This document shows positions 58,121 to 64,000 of a DNA stretch of 64,000 bases, piece by piece; the first letter of the stretch is position 1, and each line of letters opens with the position of its first letter. Origin of the DNA: Epiperipatus broadwayi (Eukaryota > Onychophora > Udeonychophora > Euonychophora > Peripatidae); the NCBI GenBank assembly GCA_028023455.1, contig JAQFVV010000142.1:1435941-1499940 (forward strand), read 5' to 3'. The position numbers were made by a program, and so were the translations under genes. Under the pieces are notes generated by a model. The model worked only from the letters and a program-made list of their open reading frames with translations. It was not told the DNA's origin and made no database searches.

Positions 58121-59339
58121 TCTGCTTACATGGATATATATATATAATTTGGAAAGATCTTTCAACTATTGATTGATAATGGTTGAAATCAATAGTATTA
58201 ACATACATATTGTATTATTAAATACAATTTCCAATATCATATACTGTATCATCTTAGATTAGATTTAAATAGGCATTGTTATATTTAAAAAATATTGTCA
58301 TGATTATATATGCTATTGATTATTTTAAATTGTCATTTGAAGAGATTACAGATTCACTCAAATATGAAGTAATAATTTGAAATTTATTTTTCTTTTATTT
58401 TTTGTAAAGTAATATATGTTAAATTTAATATCTTAATATAAAAGTATTCCTAAATTTAAAGACATATTTGCAATAAAAAGTTTCAGTAGTGTTTTGTCTA
58501 TCTCCATATTTTAAAAAAAAATAGGTTTCAGGAAATAACAAATTATATTTTTATATGCGCAAGTATGGAGTATTGTGTAAATTTGAGATTATCATATAAA
58601 TGTTAAATTGTGACTATTTTTCAAATAAAAATATTATTAAAGATATATTAATTGTAATAATCTTTTGTTAAACAAACAAATGTATTTTTACTTAAAGAAA
58701 AAATTAAAAATCATTGTTGTTATTAATTTATTTTAAAATTTTCTTCTGTTAAAACTAAAGGAAAACCTTTTGTCAGAGTCACTGGTTTGTTTTCAAATAA
58801 TTTCAATTTAAAGAATAATAATCATTCAATAAATTAAAAAAAAAAACTAATTTGAGTTAACTAGTAGTTACTGTTTCTAAATAATGGCCTAAATATTATG
58901 TCAACTGACATAGTATATAAAAGTCTGTGATTTAAAGTTCAGACTCTCTTATCTTTATATATATATATATATTGGTCACTTCAGTTAGTGCTGCATTTTT
59001 CATAGTAAATATTTTTAAAAAAATATATGATACATATGTTTAAAATGTTTTCTGTAAAAAATATGATGGAAAGCTAAACAGGAAATGTGATGTTTACTTG
59101 CCAAGGACAAAGGTAGTTTTTAATAAGGAACCTAAGACAACTAAATAAAATAGAAATTGTTGTTGGAAAATTCTAAAAAAAAATTATTAAAATGCTTATT
59201 TAAAACCATGTAACATAAATTTAAATATATATAAATATGATAACTGTTATAACTTGTAACCAATACAAAACCTGTTACAAAATGGAACTTGAGGCTAATC
59301 TGACTTTTCAGGTATATGGTATATTTCTAGTTCCAGTTG
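58121..59339. other. AT-rich sequence, no gene
   Basis: I see no feature in this stretch. Confidence 0.5.
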
Positions 59340-59540
59340 GTGCTCCAATTATAACTTAATTTTATCAGACATCCATGTTGTGAGCCAATTATAACTTAAT
59401 TTAAATCTATAAGAGACTTTAAACCAATTCACTCTTACTCTTTATAGCTTCCTCATGTTATGCACCAATTGTAAACCTTTTATCTGGCACTTAGACACTT
59501 GTGGCCATGTTGTATGCCAATTGTAACATTTTAAGGATAG
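59340..59540. repeat. Degenerate minisatellite with CCAATTRTAA units
   Basis: CCAATTATAACTTAATTT, CCAATTATAACTTAATTT, CCAATTGTAAACCTTTT and CCAATTGTAACATTTT recur at irregular spacing of roughly 40-80 bp. Two units also share CATGTTGTGAGCC / CATGTTGTATGCC. Confidence 0.6.
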
Positions 59541-62084
59541 ATTGATGAATGCTTCACCATTCCCAGCTAACACTATTTCTAAAGCCTACTGGGATGATGA
59601 TGATGAGATAGAACATCCATAATCATATTTGCCAGGGTGCCAAATTACAATGTCAATGAAAATATTGAGGCTAAACCTTATTTCAATAACTTATCAATAA
59701 ATTTTAATAACGATATCTAATGAATGGGTTGATAAATAATCAATCGATTAAGGGAACACTGAGAATGCATTAAAATAATAATATTAATACTCTTGGAAGT
59801 TCGTGGTTATTAAAGAGAAGAAACTTTAAACTCAACTTCCATTACAATTTATATTCTCAGCACACTACCCATTCACCATCATTAAAGTCACAATTAAAAT
59901 TTGATTTCAGATTACAAATAGTTCTATATCCATCTCCACCTTTCTGATCCATCCCCCCATCATCCTCACATTCATAGGTCTATTGCACTACTATCTCTTT
60001 TACTATTAAATTTTCCATTGTGCTAGCTCATTTCTCCCATTATAATCTCTTCTCAGGGTTTTAGAATAATAAGATCTGGAAGTTGAACAAGCTGTGATGG
60101 ATTATTGGTGATAAAAACCCCTTTCATGATTACCTCCAAGGTTGATCTTGTCTGTCTTAAATGTAGTCAATGTCTATTTACATTAAAGCTTGAATAATTT
60201 AAGCTTATGTTAAATCTTTTAGAAATAACATATTATAAACATATTCATAATTGAAGTAAAATTATAAGGAAGTACATCCAAGGAGGTGTTTGAATACAAT
60301 GGATGGAAAAATGATTTTATTCCCACCCACTGCATCCACTATCACCCAATAACCATCCCCATTTATAAATTATATTTCAACTATACTGAATTATTTGATA
60401 ATCTTGAGTATTGCCATGCTACATAAGCTCGGAAAATGAACCATTTAAATAAATTTTACTGGTTATTATTTACAAAAATGAGGCTTCAAATATTAATAAT
60501 AATGTATTGACATATGATTGGATTTGAGATATCTAGATTGTAATAACCTTCAAAACATTGGGACCTACACACAATTTTATTTAAAACAAAATAACAAACT
60601 TTATTAACATATTATAACTCAATAACATAACATGTATATTCACTTGATAACTCGCATGGCTTTTCCCTGTTCTACAACCATATTATGATATAAAAAAATA
60701 TCCCTAAATCAACTGATAATGTCAAGAGGTTTTAAAATATAAATATTCATTTTTAATTATTAGGGAATCACGATTGCCATAAAGTAATACTAATAACAAA
60801 CAGATAAAGATAATAGTTATCTTCTCATATTATATTTTGTTCTTATATTTTTATCTCAGACATAGTGAACATTAAATTTCTCTCCTCACCCCAGTGTTTA
60901 ATGCCTTCAATTACTGATTGTTTCTAAGGGTAATTCTTCCAATAATAAAATTTAATAATTTTATTTAATTATTTTAATCTAATATTTCTTTGCCCTATGC
61001 CCTATGCTGTACAATAGAGATATTTTATGTATGGTAGGACTAAGTTGACTTTAGTTACTTTTTAAATGTCAATGAATTAGTATCTAGCTCAATCATTATC
61101 ACACATGCATACACTCTATATTCATGTTCTTATTGTAATAATAAAATTTCAGTAATATTACCCTTCCAGCAAAGTTCTCATCTGGTTGTGGATATATTTA
61201 TTAGATAATTTCATATACGCATTGCTTACAATATTCGTAGGTTTTATTTAACCCTTAAATTTAATATTTATTGATGTTATTACTCTTGGCTCTTATTGAT
61301 AAATTAAAATATATCAACCAAACAATGTTTAGGTATACCAATCACACACACACTATCTGCCCTCATCCTGATATGAAATTGAGTTTGTGACCCTGTATCC
61401 AACATTTATAAATAATGCTTAGTAATAGCTATATTTCATACACCCATAAGGAATATCAACATTAACATGAGGCAAGCAGTGACCCGAATAAGAGAAAACC
61501 TTTTCACTAAGATTGAGGTATGCTAGGATTTTTATTGCTAGTCAGACAAAGATACTTGGGTTTATCTATCAACCTCTGGCCATCAATAAAGAATTCATCT
61601 TACGGTGTAGAAAATAACCAAGTGGGAAAACTTCCACTGTGTTTAAATACTTTATAAATATGGTATAAATATCTTAGTGAGTGAGCTAAATTATAACTCC
61701 AGTACCTTGGTGGGGACTCTGTCCAACCACATTATATACAGGTCTAACATCAATTTGTACAAGTAAAACTTTCATATCTACATTACTCTTGCAAAATAGT
61801 ACACTAGAACATGAGCCAACAATTTTTCCAAGCTTTAATTAGCTTGTATCTAGCTTTAACTTTATAATAATAGTAATAAGAAATGTGCATTAAATTTTCC
61901 AAAACTATTGCTCTGCATGTTATACCATAATGATGATGTTTTAGCCCAACATTCACACAACCTTCATAAAATATAGCACTAGGTCTAAGCACTTGGAAAG
62001 AATTCCTGATCCGATCCAAAATCATTTCCCTTAACAATATCTCTCACTCTTTTCATTAAAAAATGTAAATCATTTAAAACAAGG
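59541..62084. other. Sequence without a recognised gene
   Basis: Slightly less A+T-rich than the intron. No exon with the expected receptor signature was found. The minus-strand frame at 61804..62037 lacks a recognisable domain. Confidence 0.45.
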
Positions 62085-62285
62085 TACATACAGAATGATT
62101 TGGTATTAATTTCATCTACCCCTAAATGATAGTAATAATAAAAGCATTTAACAGGCACATATAAAATGGCTTGATATTAATTTCATCTACCTCTAAATGA
62201 TAATAATAATAAAAGCATTTAACAGGCACATACAAAATGACTTAATATTAATTTCATCTACCCCCAAAATAATAATAATAATTCT
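62085..62285. repeat. Tandem repeat of about 71 bp, nearly three copies
   Basis: ATTAATTTCATCTACC recurs at 62105, 62176 and 62247, followed by AAATGATARTAATAATAAAA and GCATTTAACAGGCACATA in the first two copies. The third breaks off after an (AAT)n patch. Confidence 0.9.
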
Positions 62286-62869
62286 AACATGGATTAATTT
62301 TAAATGGATATATATGGTAAAAAAAAAAATTATTATTCTTTCTTTTTTTTAAATGTTCGAAATGAATAGCAAATAATACAAATATACTTAAATATTTCTC
62401 TGGGGTTTGTTTGTGTGGACACATGGCTTTATGTGAAAAGAGTCACTGTTACACAAGTTCAATTCCTATGCCAAAATGTACAAAGTTTTCACATTGCTGA
62501 GAATATTTCCTCATTTTGGTTTCTGGGGAATACAGCTTAATAAAACTTGTTTTTAATTTTTAAATACATAAGTCCACTTCTTGATGTATTTTTTAGTTCA
62601 ATTAGTATTCAGATTTGATGCTTTATATACAAAATCAAACTCAAAATTTGGATTTTTTTTTTTCTGTAGTTTAAATTCTACCATTTGCTGATTCCTGATA
62701 AATTAATGCAAGACTAATCATGATGTTGATTAATTTTGGAGAGAATGATGTGCACCCAATAAAAACTTACTCAAGAATCTTTTTTTACTTATATCATTAA
62801 ATTGGGCTAACTTTGTTGTTCAAGAGACAATAACTAACAACAAAACAATTTCTTTTTCCTTAATTTTTT

Positions 62870-63110
62870 TTTAAAAAAATTCCTTTAATTCTACACAAGG
62901 CTTCTCTATAACTGATGATGAAAGAGCTTGCAAAAGAGAGAGACAACCAATGAAAAAGAGACCAGAAAAAGAGAGACCAGCCAAAAGAGAGACCAGCCAA
63001 AACAGAGACTAGCCCCCCCAACAAAAGAGGAGCCTTTATATATTGTCTGGCCTCCTTTATTCTTCCGTCCGCTGCACAGTTGACCTTCCAAAACTGTTCC
63101 AAGACATTTA
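62870..63110 (-). promoter_or_regulatory. TATA-containing promoter- or LTR-like segment
   Basis: On the minus strand, ATATATAAAGGCTCCTC is a strong TATA box. It is preceded by GCAGCGGACGG and followed by G7, then three repeats of GGCTGGTCTCTCTTTT-like sequence and an ATTGG box. The block is GC-rich for this window. It could be a solo LTR or a true promoter reading left, which is the receptor gene's direction. I could not find paired ends. The two minus-strand open frames across it look accidental. Confidence 0.4.
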
Positions 63111-64000
63111 CATCTGGTCAGTGTTTTTCTTGATTAAATGCCTATTGTTTCTTTTTTTTTCTTGTTATTTTAAACTTATGCCCTCTTAAAAGACCACTTG
63201 CCAAATTCATAACTGCATTCCAATAGATAATCACCCATTAATTTTAAAATTAAATTCCTGTGTCATAGATATCACTTGATTTACTTTAGTAATTTACTTT
63301 AGTGATTCTATGCGTGTGTAAATCACCCCAAAGAACAACTGAAAGAAAACTTTCCCCTCAGAATAGATGAGAGAAAGCACTTTTTTCCTTTTACTTTTTT
63401 TATAATAATAATAAATAAAAAATATGTAGCAATACAACTTCAAACCCAGAATCTTGACTGAAATTTTTGGGCTGCTATGAATAAACTATCAAAACAAATT
63501 ACTTCTTCTTTAAGGAGTTCCCCATGAGATGACATGAAATAATTATTATTTAATCATGAATCTTACAACTAAAATCTACAACAAAATCAAATACACACAT
63601 GCATTTCTCACATATACAATTTTAATTAAACCGATTGTTTAATATTCTAATCCTTCATCTTTTTTGTTACAATTTAATTTTATGAACAATTGAGTTCTAA
63701 CCTGTCATTTGTAAAACTATGACTATCTAGTTTCACTGTCTAAATTAGTTTTATAAATCATACATCCTCCTCCCTTCTTTTCAATCTCCAACTATTAAAG
63801 TAATGTATAAATATTGCTTATCTAACAAGTTATATCTTTCGCTATTAAATTGTCCTAAATAAAACAATTTTTTGGTTAGAAATCTTTTATAAGAAAATGT
63901 TTAGATTGCCTACCAAGTAAAATGTATACAAACCCTAAGAATGTGGGTTCAAACCTAGCATTGGCTAGAGAGTTTGTGTTTGTCTATTGAAGAAAAAAAT
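63111..64000. other. AT-rich sequence to the window edge, no gene
   Basis: GTGGGTTCAAACCTAGC at about 63945 is a B-box-like word and might begin a SINE that continues beyond the edge. Otherwise I see nothing. Confidence 0.4.

Noticed and set aside
61804-62037. 77-codon minus-strand frame with YEGC as the missing first HRM exon
   Set aside because: No splice donor in the required phase at a sensible place and no similarity to the N-terminal HRM helix.
62860-63102. 80-codon minus-strand frame with a hydrophobic middle, resembling a membrane protein
   Set aside because: The hydrophobic part is the triplicated GGCTGGTCTCTCTTTT-like DNA repeat, and the frame spans a TATA box; more likely promoter or LTR DNA.

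Overview
The window is animal nuclear DNA that is very rich in A+T (about three quarters by eye). It carries no bacterial gene organisation and almost no host coding sequence. The only host gene I can support is on the minus strand: two exons (40816..40926 and 48..208) of a class B1 (secretin-family) G-protein-coupled receptor. They have matching intron phase and together encode most of the extracellular hormone-binding (HRM) domain. The sequence looks most like a pigment-dispersing-factor (PDF) receptor. A PDF-type receptor, a 40.6 kb intron and this mix of Penelope, hAT, Merlin and mariner elements suggest a protostome, plausibly a mollusc such as a cephalopod; the species call is inference. 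The seven-transmembrane exons lie off the left edge. The exon with the signal peptide and first HRM cysteine lies somewhere right of 40926, in or beyond the window.

Layout: 209..40815 is the intron. From left to right it holds AT microsatellites and an old dispersed repeat pair (about 1090 and 3048); a 64-bp tandem repeat (5402..5595); a Penelope-like retroelement with pseudo-LTRs (6592..9436); two long foldback palindromes (9497..10739, 11957..12455); tRNA-like SINEs (13690, 21177, 23113); a piggyBac-like MITE (15604); a dead hAT transposon (18080..20790) carrying a nested hairpin element; a long TTA repeat; a dead Merlin/ISXO2-type transposase (25745..26480); a mariner relic (about 28976..29748); a gag-only LTR retrotransposon lacking its 5' LTR (33475..38050); and a second, unrelated Penelope-like element with a good hammerhead ribozyme motif (38500..40600). 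Right of the exon are two foldback transposons with 8-bp target duplications (42826..43705, and 51632..53334 with about 800 bp of cargo), a complex tetranucleotide array (45095..45432), a second piggyBac-like MITE (54296..55076), a relic of the first Penelope family (56745..57090), a large inverted-repeat region (57415..58120) and a TATA-containing promoter- or LTR-like segment (62870..63110).

The most interesting signal is a set of five short insertions that share one architecture but little arm sequence: a near-perfect hairpin, then an unpaired tail of 39-45 nt, all flanked by 12-16 bp direct repeats (14978..15142, 18515..18853, 24400..24589, 27522..27690, 33022..33156). Such long target duplications are not expected of cut-and-paste MITEs and point to target-primed reverse transcription. 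They may be a hairpin-type retroposon class moved in trans. No tool was run; all alignments were read by eye.
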